Assembly: GCA_900554985.1 (NCBI GenBank)
Contig: USJQ01000045.1
Location: forward strand, 1-7,763
Direction of reading: 5' to 3'
Origin: an uncultured Collinsella sp.
Lineage (GTDB): Bacteria > Actinomycetota > Coriobacteriia > Coriobacteriales > Coriobacteriaceae
Length of the DNA stretch: 7,763 bases
Position numbers and translations under genes: made by a program. Shown piece after piece: positions 1-6,518 of the stretch. The notes under the pieces are model-generated. The model ran no database searches. It was not told where the DNA came from and saw only the letters and a list, made by a program, of their open reading frames with translations. How positions within the stretch are numbered: the stretch's first letter is position 1; each line of letters starts with the position of its first letter.

Positions 1-718
1 CCTCAAGCTTATAGGGAATGCCCAGTTGCTCGTACTTGACGACGCCCATCGTGTGATACGGCAGCATTTCCAAGCCCACCACGTTATGCCACGGGGCGAT
101 TAAACGACCGAGCGCCTCGCACTCCTCCACCGTGTCGGTAATGCCCGGTACCACCACGTGACGGATAACGACCTTAATCTTGCGACGCGCAAGCTCATCA
201 CCAAACGCCAGGATGCGTGCGGGATCACAACCGGTCAGCTTTTTATGCTCGACCGGGTCGGCATGCTTGATATCGAGCAGTACCATGTCGGTCTCGTTGA
301 GCACGGCATCAAACTTCTCGGGGTGGTTGGGGTCAAATGCATAGCCACAGCTATCCAGGCAGGTATGCACACGGCCATCGGGGTTGTTATGCATGGCATG
401 AAACAGATCGGCCAAAAACTCAGGCTGCAGGAGAGGCTCGCCGCCGGACACCGTAATGCCACCGCTGCGATAGAACTCGTGGTTACTCTGGAACTCATCC
501 ATCAGGTGCTCGACGGTCACCATGGTGCCGCCGTTGACCGACCAGGTATCGGGATTGTGGCAATACGCGCAGCGCATGGGACAGCCCTGAACAAACACCA
601 CAAAGCGGATGCCGGGTCCGTCGACCGTTCCCATCGTCTCGATCGAATGCACGCGGCCAAGGGCAAACGCAGAGTCCTCGGGACGAGCGTCCACACCCTC
701 AAGCGTCACTTCTGCCAT
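1..718 (-). CDS. pflA: Pyruvate formate-lyase activating enzyme (PflA), radical SAM, 3' end cut by window edge
   Basis: This enzyme installs the glycyl radical on pyruvate formate-lyase using S-adenosylmethionine and a [4Fe-4S] cluster, in anaerobic pyruvate cleavage to formate and acetyl-CoA in the cytoplasm. The first 239 residues are visible. They show DGPGIR (about 33-38), the cluster motif GCPMRCAYC (Cys46, Cys50, Cys53), the SAM-contacting GGEP (about 92-95), a LLDIKH strand and, near the cut, LPYHTMGVVKYEQLGIPY, which is very typical of PflA. The family is about 245-260 residues long, so only a short C-terminal tail is missing. The ATG at 716-718 follows an AAGGAGAGG element about 13 nt upstream, slightly far, with a weaker AAGGT closer. 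The upstream neighbour is a degV-type gene, so pflB is not directly upstream; it may lie beyond the left edge or elsewhere. The leader contains alternative hairpins, described separately. Confidence 0.95.
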   Translation of the reverse strand, partial: MAEVTLEGVDARPEDSAFALGRVHSIETMGTVDGPGIRFVVFVQGCPMRCAYCHNPDTWSVNGGTMVTVEHLMDEFQSNHEFYRSGGITVSGGEPLLQPEFLADLFHAMHNNPDGRVHTCLDSCGYAFDPNHPEKFDAVLNETDMVLLDIKHADPVEHKKLTGCDPARILAFGDELARRKIKVVIRHVVVPGITDTVEECEALGRLIAPWHNVVGLEMLPYHTMGVVKYEQLGIPYKLE

Positions 719-765
719 TCGCGCTACCTTGCCTCTCCTTGGATGTAACCAATTAAAATGCCAGA

Positions 766-831
766 GCCATTCTAGCCCATGCGTTTGCGTTTAAACGTCT
801 CGGGATAGAATGGCACGTTTTAATCTATCCC
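766..831 (-). promoter_or_regulatory. Three-segment alternative hairpin region in the pflA leader
   Basis: On the minus strand, three segments occur in order: A = GGGATAGA (831-824), B = GCCATTCTATCCC (814-802) and C = GGGCTAGAATGGC (778-766). B pairs perfectly with A over 8 bp, or with C over 13 bp with one mismatch, so the two helices exclude each other. The loop of the B:C helix contains the palindrome CGTTTAAACG (788-797). The pflA start codon lies about 48 nt downstream of C. Segment C also contains TAGAAT, a possible -10 box without a convincing -35. The repeats are seen directly. Whether they act in RNA as a switch or in DNA as a binding site is inference. Confidence 0.45.
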
Positions 832-892
832 CCATCACCATGGTTGGGGTCTACGTCGAGATGTCAGACTGAAGAACGCTCGCCTGCGGCCT

Positions 893-1747
893 TTACGCCT
901 TAAGCGTGAGCACCGCACCGAAGGCGGTCGGGCCGCAATGGCTCGAGATGACGCCGCCGACCTGAGTCCAGGTAACGTCCTTAAAGCCCAGATCATGCGC
1001 ATAGACCTCCATGTCATCGCGCAGCTCCTGGGAAAGGCCCACCGAATACGCCAGGCCAATGTGCGAGTAGTCAATCTCGCCCTTCGCAACCATGTGGGCA
1101 ATGAAGGCGCGGGCGCACTTGAGCATAGAGCCACGGAACTTCTTGGTCGCCACGAACTTGCCGCCCGTCACCTCAATGCAGGGCTTAATCTTGAGCAGAT
1201 GGGCGCCAAGGAATGCGACGTTGGACAAGCGACCGCCCGCCTTAAGAAAGGCAAGATCGGTAGGAACAAAGCCCAGCAGCACGCGGTCCATGACGGAATT
1301 CGTAAATGCAAAGATCTCGTCGACGGTGGCATCGGGGTGAGCCTCGATGTATTTGGCGGTCTCGACGACAACGAGCGACTGGCCCACCGAGACAAAGCGC
1401 GTGTCCATGGAGTAGACGTAGTCGCGCCCCTTGGCGGCGATCTTCGATGATTGATGCGAGCAGGTCGTGGCCTCGGAGTACGCAAGATGCAGAATGGTCG
1501 CATCGGGCTGCTCGGCATGGATACGGTCGTACACGTGAGCAAAATCCGCAGGCGCGCAGCCGCTGGTCTTGGGCATTACGCCAAACTCGTTGCAGCGCGA
1601 GTAAATCTCGAGCGGATCAATCGAACCGTCCTCGACGGTCTCGTCACCAATCGTGACATGCATGGGCACGCGCACGATGCCGTAGCGCTCGCAAAGCTCC
1701 GGCGTCACATCCGACCCAGACTCGACCACGATTACGTACTTGCCCAT
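893..1747 (-). CDS. DegV family protein (FakB-like fatty-acid-binding protein)
   Basis: DegV/FakB proteins bind a fatty acid and, where partner FakA exists, present it for phosphorylation so that exogenous fatty acids enter phospholipid synthesis. This 284-residue product has the usual length and layout: N-terminal strand with ESGSD (9-13), TSGCAP (61-66, where the family often has TSQPS), LAYSEATT (88-95), the hallmark LAFLKAGGRLSN (166-177), LLKIKPCIEV (184-193), FRGSML (204-209) and a C-terminal SSHCGPTAFG (268-277). I chose the ATG at 1745-1747 because MGKYVIVVESGSD starts exactly where family members start. The frame is open up to an ATG at 1856-1858, but that extension is Arg/Cys-rich, matches nothing in the family and overlaps a strong hairpin. 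The ribosome site is weak (GATGGG). The cognate lipid is unknown. No fakA is visible. Confidence 0.9.
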   Translation of the reverse strand: MGKYVIVVESGSDVTPELCERYGIVRVPMHVTIGDETVEDGSIDPLEIYSRCNEFGVMPKTSGCAPADFAHVYDRIHAEQPDATILHLAYSEATTCSHQSSKIAAKGRDYVYSMDTRFVSVGQSLVVVETAKYIEAHPDATVDEIFAFTNSVMDRVLLGFVPTDLAFLKAGGRLSNVAFLGAHLLKIKPCIEVTGGKFVATKKFRGSMLKCARAFIAHMVAKGEIDYSHIGLAYSVGLSQELRDDMEVYAHDLGFKDVTWTQVGGVISSHCGPTAFGAVLTLKA

Positions 1748-1803
1748 TAATATCACGACCCATCTCAACATTGGCTTTTCAATACATGGCACGCGCCGCC
1801 GCA

Positions 1804-1817
1804 CTGTTGCACAACAG
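1804..1817. promoter_or_regulatory. Dyad CTGTTG-CA-CAACAG in the degV leader
   Basis: This is a perfect 6-bp inverted repeat around a 2-bp centre, about 57 bp upstream of the chosen degV start and just downstream of the 22-bp stem-loop. A 2-nt loop is too tight for full RNA pairing, so a protein-binding site is at least as likely as a hairpin. No regulator can be named. Confidence 0.3.
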
Positions 1818-1827
1818 CGTCCAAGCG

Positions 1828-1876
1828 CCAAAGAGACGCCGCCCCTTGCACACAACAAAGGACAGCGTCTCCCTGG
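1828..1876 (-). terminator. 22-bp stem-loop, possible terminator or attenuator before degV
   Basis: Read as minus-strand RNA, 1876-1855 pairs with 1849-1828 over 22 consecutive positions around a 5-nt UGUGU loop. Six of the pairs are G-U wobbles, which would be A-C or similar mismatches on the other strand, so the structure is specific to minus-strand RNA. The descending arm ends in UCUCUUUGG, so the U-tract is poor for a classic intrinsic terminator. It lies about 150 nt beyond the scrB stop and just after the promoter candidate for degV. It could therefore end the sucrose operon transcript, act as an attenuator in the degV leader, or stabilise an RNA end. Confidence 0.6.
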
Positions 1877-1897
1877 AAAACTCCGTGCTTATCTGAG

Positions 1898-1926
1898 ATT
1901 CTACACGGTTTATTAAGGAGTGTTAC
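1898..1926 (-). promoter_or_regulatory. Candidate sigma70-type promoter for degV
   Basis: On the minus strand, GTAACA (1926-1921) and TAGAAT (1903-1898) are separated by 17 bp. They match the -35 and -10 consensus at 4/6 and 5/6 positions. Transcription would start near 1891, giving a leader of about 140 nt that includes the 22-bp stem-loop. No better promoter was found closer to the gene. Confidence 0.45.
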
Positions 1927-1935
1927 TTATTCCGC

Positions 1936-1962
1936 AAACGGTCGCTATACGCGATAAACGGT
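1936..1962. promoter_or_regulatory. Tandem AAACGGT boxes flanking a small dyad
   Basis: AAACGGT occurs at 1936-1942 and again at 1956-1962, exactly 20 bp apart. Between them lies the dyad TCGC-TATAC-GCGA (1942-1954). The heptamer is the core of the operator-like sites before the sucrose operon (6517-6523 and 6563-6569). The pair sits just upstream of the degV promoter candidate and downstream of scrB. Binding by the local LacI-family protein or a paralogue is inference. Confidence 0.35.
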
Positions 1963-2007
1963 AGTTAGCCGCGGTAACTGCGACACATTCCGCCCAGCAA
2001 GTCCAAT

Positions 2008-2022
2008 CGTGCTCCATGCACG
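2008..2022 (-). terminator. Weak hairpin just after scrB
   Basis: CGTGC and GCACG form a 5-bp stem around a 5-nt loop, starting a few bases past the scrB stop codon. The sequence after it (ATTGGAC) has no U-tract. This may contribute to 3'-end formation but is too weak to call a terminator with confidence. The stronger stem-loop at 1828-1876 is a better candidate. Confidence 0.2.
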
Positions 2023-2023
2023 G

Positions 2024-3466
2024 TTAATGCACGAGGCGGTAGAAATTCATCGATGCCGCACCCTCGGCGCGCAGCTCCATCGCCGGAACCGCCGGCGAAT
2101 AGGTACGGCTCGTAAGTGCCGCCTCGCCGCCATTTGCAAAAATCTCGACCATCGTAGTGTCCGAAAGCACGCGTAGGTCGCGAAGCTCGCCGAGCTCAAT
2201 CGACCTCTGGTCGCGCCCATAGCCTTCGTCACCCATATCGAGGGTAAGCATCCCGTCCGTATAACGCACAAAGACACCCTTGCGGATTTCGAGCTCGACC
2301 ATCTTGGCGCCCTCACAGGAAACCACAAGATCAAACAGGCGGCCCGGCTCCTCAACGGTTTCACCGCCTGTCGCGCGAACGCAGTCGCCGCGCATCTTCT
2401 CAATCTCGTGCGCCGGCTGCTGACAGAGCTTACCATCGCGTATGCTCAGCTCTCGCGGCACCGTCAACGCGCACTGCCACCCGCGTGCCACCGTCGGGTT
2501 TTCTGCCGTCGCATCGGGGCAACCAGACCACCCGATCATCAAACGCCGACCCGCAGCATCCTCAAAGGACTGCGGTGCGTAGAAATCAAAGCCGGCATCG
2601 ACCATCGGGGGCATGCCCTGCCCGGTGATCTTAAAGCTCGGCGCCTCCCAATCGGCCTCGATGGAGAACCACACGCACTGGTGCGGATTGCGGTAACGCC
2701 AACCATCGGCGGGCACGCCCTGCGGACGGCAAACGAGAATTAGCTCGCCATCAAGCTCAAATAGATCAGGGCCCTCCCACATAAAACCAAACTTCTCGCC
2801 CAGCTCAATGCGCGTCGCATAGCTCCAGCCCTCTAGATCGCGTGAAGTATAGACAAGCACACAGCCACGGTCGTCTTTCGTACGAGCGCCCAAAACCATG
2901 TAGTAGATACCATCGTGCTCAAGGATCTTGGGGTCGCGTACGTGCGTACCGATATCGTCGGGGTAATCGACCGGCCCAACAGCCATATGCTTCTCGCCCA
3001 ATTCGTCAGGATTCTCGGCAACCATATGAATCTGGTTTTGCTCACGGCCCGTCAACACGTAGTCGTAATCATCACGGTCAAAATGCTTAACGTTGCCGGT
3101 ATAGAAGTAGTGAATCTTGCCATCACGTACAAAGGCAGAACCAGAATACGCTCCACTCGAATCCAAATCGGAATCGGGGAACAGCACGGGACCGTGATTC
3201 TCGTACGTCACAAAATCCTTTGTCGTCAGATGGTTCCAAAGCACTGGACCGCCATGCGCAGCATCGAACGGATCGTATTGATGATAGATGTGATACGTAT
3301 CACCAATCTGAACCAAACCATTGGGGTCGTTGAGCCAGCCAAGCTCAGGCTCCACATGGAACAAAAGCCTATCGGGGTCGGACGCGATGCGAGCCGCCGT
3401 CTCATCCTGTCCGGCACGCCACTGCTCATAGTCCGCACGCATCACCTTGTTTTTTTGATTAAACAT
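2024..3466 (-). CDS. scrB: Sucrose-6-phosphate hydrolase (GH32 beta-fructosidase)
   Basis: A cytoplasmic glycoside hydrolase family 32 enzyme, expected to split sucrose 6-phosphate into glucose 6-phosphate and fructose. Counting from the first ATG (3472), the five-bladed propeller carries WLNDPNG (46-52, nucleophile Asp49), SGSAF (111-114 region), HVRDPK (transition-state Asp180) and MWEGPD (231-236, acid/base Glu233). A C-terminal beta-sandwich fills roughly 350-482. There is no signal peptide, as expected for a PTS-linked enzyme. Length is normal. Two ATGs compete: the GAAGG element (3476-3480) is 3 nt from the ATG at 3472 but 9 nt from the one at 3466, so I prefer 3466. The usual Cys after the catalytic Glu (WECPD) is Gly here. 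It is the last gene of the operon, 101 bp after EIIBC with a long stem-loop between. Specificity (sucrose-6-P against other fructosides) is inferred from context. Confidence 0.92.
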   Translation of the reverse strand: MFNQKNKVMRADYEQWRAGQDETAARIASDPDRLLFHVEPELGWLNDPNGLVQIGDTYHIYHQYDPFDAAHGGPVLWNHLTTKDFVTYENHGPVLFPDSDLDSSGAYSGSAFVRDGKIHYFYTGNVKHFDRDDYDYVLTGREQNQIHMVAENPDELGEKHMAVGPVDYPDDIGTHVRDPKILEHDGIYYMVLGARTKDDRGCVLVYTSRDLEGWSYATRIELGEKFGFMWEGPDLFELDGELILVCRPQGVPADGWRYRNPHQCVWFSIEADWEAPSFKITGQGMPPMVDAGFDFYAPQSFEDAAGRRLMIGWSGCPDATAENPTVARGWQCALTVPRELSIRDGKLCQQPAHEIEKMRGDCVRATGGETVEEPGRLFDLVVSCEGAKMVELEIRKGVFVRYTDGMLTLDMGDEGYGRDQRSIELGELRDLRVLSDTTMVEIFANGGEAALTSRTYSPAVPAMELRAEGAASMNFYRLVH

Positions 3467-3487
3467 CGCCATTGACCTTCTCGTCTA

Positions 3488-3531
3488 TAGGAAAGGACGC
3501 TCGACTCACACGAGCCGAACGCCCTTCCCCA
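3488..3531 (-). terminator. 20-bp stem-loop between EIIBC and scrB (attenuator or mRNA stabiliser)
   Basis: As minus-strand RNA, 3531-3512 pairs with 3507-3488 over 20 consecutive positions around a GUGU loop. Five pairs are G-U wobbles, so the opposite strand would have A-C mismatches there. The following bases (UAGACGAG) lack a U-run, although UCCUUUCCUAU closes the stem. It lies about 8 nt before the scrB Shine-Dalgarno. With no separate scrB promoter visible, it most likely tunes scrB relative to scrA by partial termination or by protecting the upstream message. Confidence 0.6.
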
Positions 3532-3567
3532 AATGGACTTATCCGCACATTACGCTGAACGGCTCAA

Positions 3568-5018
3568 CTAGAAGCTAACGTCGAAGCCAGCGCCAGCGCC
3601 CTCTTCATCGGTGGTCGGCACGCCCTTTGCCTTGTTGTAGGCAAAGATCAAGACGATCGGCACGATGAAGGCGATGAGATTGCCAGCCACATACCACACG
3701 AGCGTCTCGGGCGTAACGATGAGCAGGCCAAGCACGCCGGTCAGACCCTGACCGATGGCGCGCACCTCAAAGAGCTTCACGAAGGCACCGCCGCAGCCTG
3801 CACCGATGCAAGCGCAGATGAACGGGATGATCGAGTAGCGCATGTTTGCAGCAAAGATTGCGGGCTCGGAGATACCGACCAGCGTCGGGATAAAGGACGA
3901 CATGCAGATGTTGCGCTCTTTGGAATGCTTCTTGTGAATGAGGTACATGCCGATGGCGCCGCCGCCCTGGGCGATGATGGAAACCGACCAGATTGCCTGG
4001 ATGTAGTTGAAGCCAGTCGTGGCAACGAGGTTTGCCTCGATACCCTGGATGAACTGATGCGTACCGGTAACGACGAGCGGCTGCAGGAATGCGGCAAAGA
4101 CAAAGGCACCGAAGACGCCCATCCTGTTGTACAGGATATCGATTACGCCGGCGAGGACGTCGCCGATCAGGTTGCCGAGCGGGCCGAACACGGTGAACAG
4201 GGCGACGTTAGCAAGAATCAGGGTAACGGTCGGGACAAAGACGAACGAAACGACCTCGGGGATGTACTTCTGGGCAATCTTCTCGACCTTGGCCATAAAC
4301 CAGGCAGTCAGGATTGCAGGGAACACGCCGCCCTGGAAAGCAACCATGGGAATGGAGAGCGGACCGAAGTTCCAGTACTCAGCACCCGTCGGGTCCATAA
4401 CGAACGCGTTACGGTTCATAAGGCTCGGGTGAACCATGACGATACCGACGAGGATGCCCAGAATCGGGTTACCGCCAAAACGCTTCACCGCGCTGTACAT
4501 AACCAGGACAGGCAGGTAGTCAAACGTGGTGGCGATAATGGCAAAGAAGCTTGCGAGGTTCTTGAGGAACTCGCTGTGATCGGCAAGGCTGCCCTCCATG
4601 CCAAAGAGGCCGTTGGCAACGATCAGCGACTTAAGGCCGATGATGATAGCGGCGCCGACGAAGGCGGGAATGATGGGGATAAAGATGTCCGAGAATACCT
4701 TGAGGACCGAGAAGAACTTGCCCTTCTTGTCCGCCTCGGCGCCCTTGACCTCGGAAGCGCTGATCTCCTTAACGCCCGTCAGAGCCATAAACTCATCGTA
4801 GACCTTGTTGACGGTACCGGTACCGAAGATGATCATGAGCTGGCCGCTGTTGTACAGCACGCCCTTGACGCCATCGATGTCTCGAGCTCGGCCTTGTTGT
4901 ACTTGCTCGTATCCTTGAGCACCAGACGCAGACGCGTAACGCAATGCGTGGCGCCCTCGATGTTCTCCAAACCGCCGACGTTATCGACGACTTGCTGAGA
5001 CACTACTTTGTAGTCCAT
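3568..5018 (-). CDS. scrA: PTS sucrose-type EIIBC permease, interrupted by a single-base frameshift
   Basis: A membrane PTS transporter that takes phosphate from an EIIA and phosphorylates an incoming sugar, probably sucrose to sucrose 6-phosphate. The ATG at 5016-5018 has GGAG 6 nt upstream. EIIB carries the phospho-acceptor Cys26 in GATHCVTRLRL. At codon 46 (4881-4883) the frame breaks: the first frame continues with unrelated residues and stops at 4833-4835. The -1 frame carries on with DIDGVKGVLYNSGQ and the rest of EIIB and EIIC. Adding one G to the coding strand restores an uninterrupted 483-residue protein of normal family length. EIIC has many hydrophobic segments, GTHQF (about 319-323) and GISEPAIF (about 382-389). 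No EIIA domain is fused. No slippery heptamer is visible, so programmed frameshifting is unlikely. It is either a sequencing or assembly error or a true strain-level knockout. Specificity comes from the GH32 neighbours; a related beta-glucoside or trehalose transporter cannot be excluded by eye. Confidence 0.88.
4880..4881 (-). other. Frameshift position in the EIIBC gene
   Basis: The plus strand reads GATGTCTCGAGC here. GATGTCCTCGAGC, with one extra C, would join both halves into LEDIDGVKGV. The missing base is in a CC pair, not a long homopolymer. Downstream, the corrected frame is open to the TAG stop at 3568-3570 without further damage. Confidence 0.85.
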
Positions 5019-5063
5019 GTTCCTCTCCATTCCTTTACGAAATCATAAGACGTTTTGATGCCA

Positions 5064-6446
5064 TTACAGAGACGCGATCGTTGCATTTGCGCACTTGAGC
5101 GTACCGTCGGTGACCGTCAGCGCCACACCCTGGCCCTGCTTATTGCAGAAGCGCGCGTTAAGCGCAACATCATCGACAAAGATGGTCGCGATATCGTCGT
5201 CAACGACCAGGCGCACATGATGAGTGCCCTCGCCCTTAAAGAACAACGGACGCTCGAGGCCCATGTTGTTGACCTGGAACCACGGATACTGGGGGGCCGC
5301 CGTAAACTCGAGCTTGCCCTCACGCAGGTTGGCGCGGAACTCATAGGCAAGACCGGACTCGGCGTCCTCGGCAAGCTTCACCGAGAAGCCGGCAGCGTCA
5401 CCGGCGAGCTCGATGTCGGCATCGAGCATATAGGTGGAACCGGCATCCGCGGCGAGCACCTGCTCGACCTTGCCCGACTCGCAGGAGAGCTCAAAGGCCT
5501 CGACTGCCTTAGCCTCGCCAAAGGCGCCAAGCATGCTGTCAGGAAGCTTGGTGCCGAGCGTTCCGTCGGCACGCTGAACGATCTCGAGGGGCATAAAGGT
5601 GCCACCCCACAGGTAAGAGCTGGGGTCGCCGCCCTCGTCACGCGTAGGAACCCAACCAAAGAGAACGCGGCGCTCGCCGTCAAATGCGGTACGCGCGGCA
5701 TAGTACGCGCGGCCATCGAAGGAATCGTCCGCAGGAGTGATCCAAGGACCGTTGATAGAGCGAGACATGCGGTAACGGGTCTTGTTGCCATCACTGTACT
5801 CGGAGAACACCAGATACCACCAGTCGCCCATCTTAAAGAGATCAGGCATCTCGAACATGGTGTACAGGCCCGGATTCCACCAGTCGCCCTGGAACTCCCA
5901 GGTATCCAGGTCCTTGGAGGTGAACTTGACCAGACGACCGGTCATCAGACGCTTGTCCTCGCCCACACGCGTGCCGAGGATGAGCATGTACTCTTCGTTC
6001 TCCTCATCCCAAAGCACAAAGGGATCGCGCCAGTTGCGGTCATCGTAACCCTCCTGGGGCGGAAGCAGCGTCTCGGCGATGTTCTTCTCCCACTTGACGG
6101 CGTCGTCACTCGTTGCGTGAAGAAGAACCTGCTTCATCAAGCGTGCCTTGACCTTATCGCGATTGCAACCAGTGTAGAGCGCATGGTACTTGTCGCCCAC
6201 CTTAAACACCGTGCCGGCATAAACATACTGGTCGACTTCCTCGTCGCCGCCACGCTCAAGGCTCTCGCCAAAGTCTTTGTAATTGACGAAGTCCTTGGTT
6301 GTCGCGAGTGCCCAGCCAAACGGCTCTCCGAAAGGTCCGGGGTTTCGCGTGTCACGCTGATGATAGAGATAGAACGTGCCGTCCTCGCCGTACGGCATGA
6401 TGTCACCTACCCAAATTCCCTCAGGCTGGTAATACACCTTGTGCAT
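5064..6446 (-). CDS. Divergent GH32-like glycoside hydrolase
   Basis: A 460-residue cytoplasmic protein with no signal peptide, first gene of the operon, with an AAAGGAAG ribosome site about 6 nt before the ATG. It has the GH32 layout: an N-terminal propeller of about 290 residues and a C-terminal beta-sandwich. All three catalytic acids can be placed: Asp15 in WVGDIMP (replacing the usual WxNDPNG), Asp141 in NWRDPF (the RDP motif) and Glu199 in FEMPDLF (the ECP motif). YAGTVF (76-81) replaces the usual SGS motif. It belongs to a divergent GH32 branch that I recall from anaerobic Firmicutes and Actinobacteria, often annotated only as family 32. It is probably a fructosidase acting on a phosphorylated or free sugar imported by the neighbouring PTS. 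Its substrate is not evident, and it differs too much from the scrB product to be a simple duplicate. The 45-bp gap to EIIBC supports co-transcription. Confidence 0.85.
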   Translation of the reverse strand: MHKVYYQPEGIWVGDIMPYGEDGTFYLYHQRDTRNPGPFGEPFGWALATTKDFVNYKDFGESLERGGDEEVDQYVYAGTVFKVGDKYHALYTGCNRDKVKARLMKQVLLHATSDDAVKWEKNIAETLLPPQEGYDDRNWRDPFVLWDEENEEYMLILGTRVGEDKRLMTGRLVKFTSKDLDTWEFQGDWWNPGLYTMFEMPDLFKMGDWWYLVFSEYSDGNKTRYRMSRSINGPWITPADDSFDGRAYYAARTAFDGERRVLFGWVPTRDEGGDPSSYLWGGTFMPLEIVQRADGTLGTKLPDSMLGAFGEAKAVEAFELSCESGKVEQVLAADAGSTYMLDADIELAGDAAGFSVKLAEDAESGLAYEFRANLREGKLEFTAAPQYPWFQVNNMGLERPLFFKGEGTHHVRLVVDDDIATIFVDDVALNARFCNKQGQGVALTVTDGTLKCANATIASL

Positions 6447-6489
6447 CCGAGACTTCCTTTCTCACGAGATACTAACTCGGTACAACTGC

Positions 6490-6518
6490 AAGATATGTCA
6501 ATCGTTTTCATATGTCAA
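6490..6518 (-). promoter_or_regulatory. Sigma70-type promoter of the sucrose operon
   Basis: On the minus strand, a perfect -35 TTGACA (6518-6513) and TATCTT (6495-6490) are spaced by exactly 17 bp. Transcription would begin near 6483, leaving a short leader of about 37 nt before the GH32-like gene. Both operator repeats overlap it: one fills the spacer and the other covers the -35, a layout suited to repression by steric block. Confidence 0.75.

Noticed and set aside
158..748. 196-codon plus-strand frame opposite pflA
   Set aside because: The minus strand encodes an unmistakable radical SAM protein across the same bases. The plus-strand product matches nothing I recognise.
828..848. CCCCA/TGGGG inverted repeat between degV and pflA as a terminator of degV
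   Set aside because: The stem is only 5 bp with a 10-nt loop and no T-tract follows on either strand.
1748..1858. N-terminal extension of the DegV protein to the ATG at 1858
   Set aside because: The extension is Arg/Cys-rich and unlike the family, has no ribosome site, and its start codon lies inside the 22-bp stem-loop.
4833..4880. Short alternative C-terminus of the EIIB fragment as a genuine small protein
   Set aside because: The 15 residues after codon 46 are unlike EIIB, while the adjacent frame continues the family sequence. This is a frameshift product.
4876..4895. Programmed -1 frameshifting in EIIBC
   Set aside because: There is no X-XXY-YYZ slippery heptamer near the junction, and no PTS EIIBC that I know of uses it.
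3925..4998. 357-codon open frame on the plus strand opposite EIIBC
   Set aside because: Its composition is dominated by Asp, Glu, Asn and Val, as expected from the antisense of a membrane protein. It has no domain or convincing ribosome site.
5044..5060. TCATAAGACGTTTTGAT as a cre or LacI operator in the gap before EIIBC
   Set aside because: Only the CGTTT core and the end trinucleotides fit. It deviates from both the local operator word and the cre consensus.
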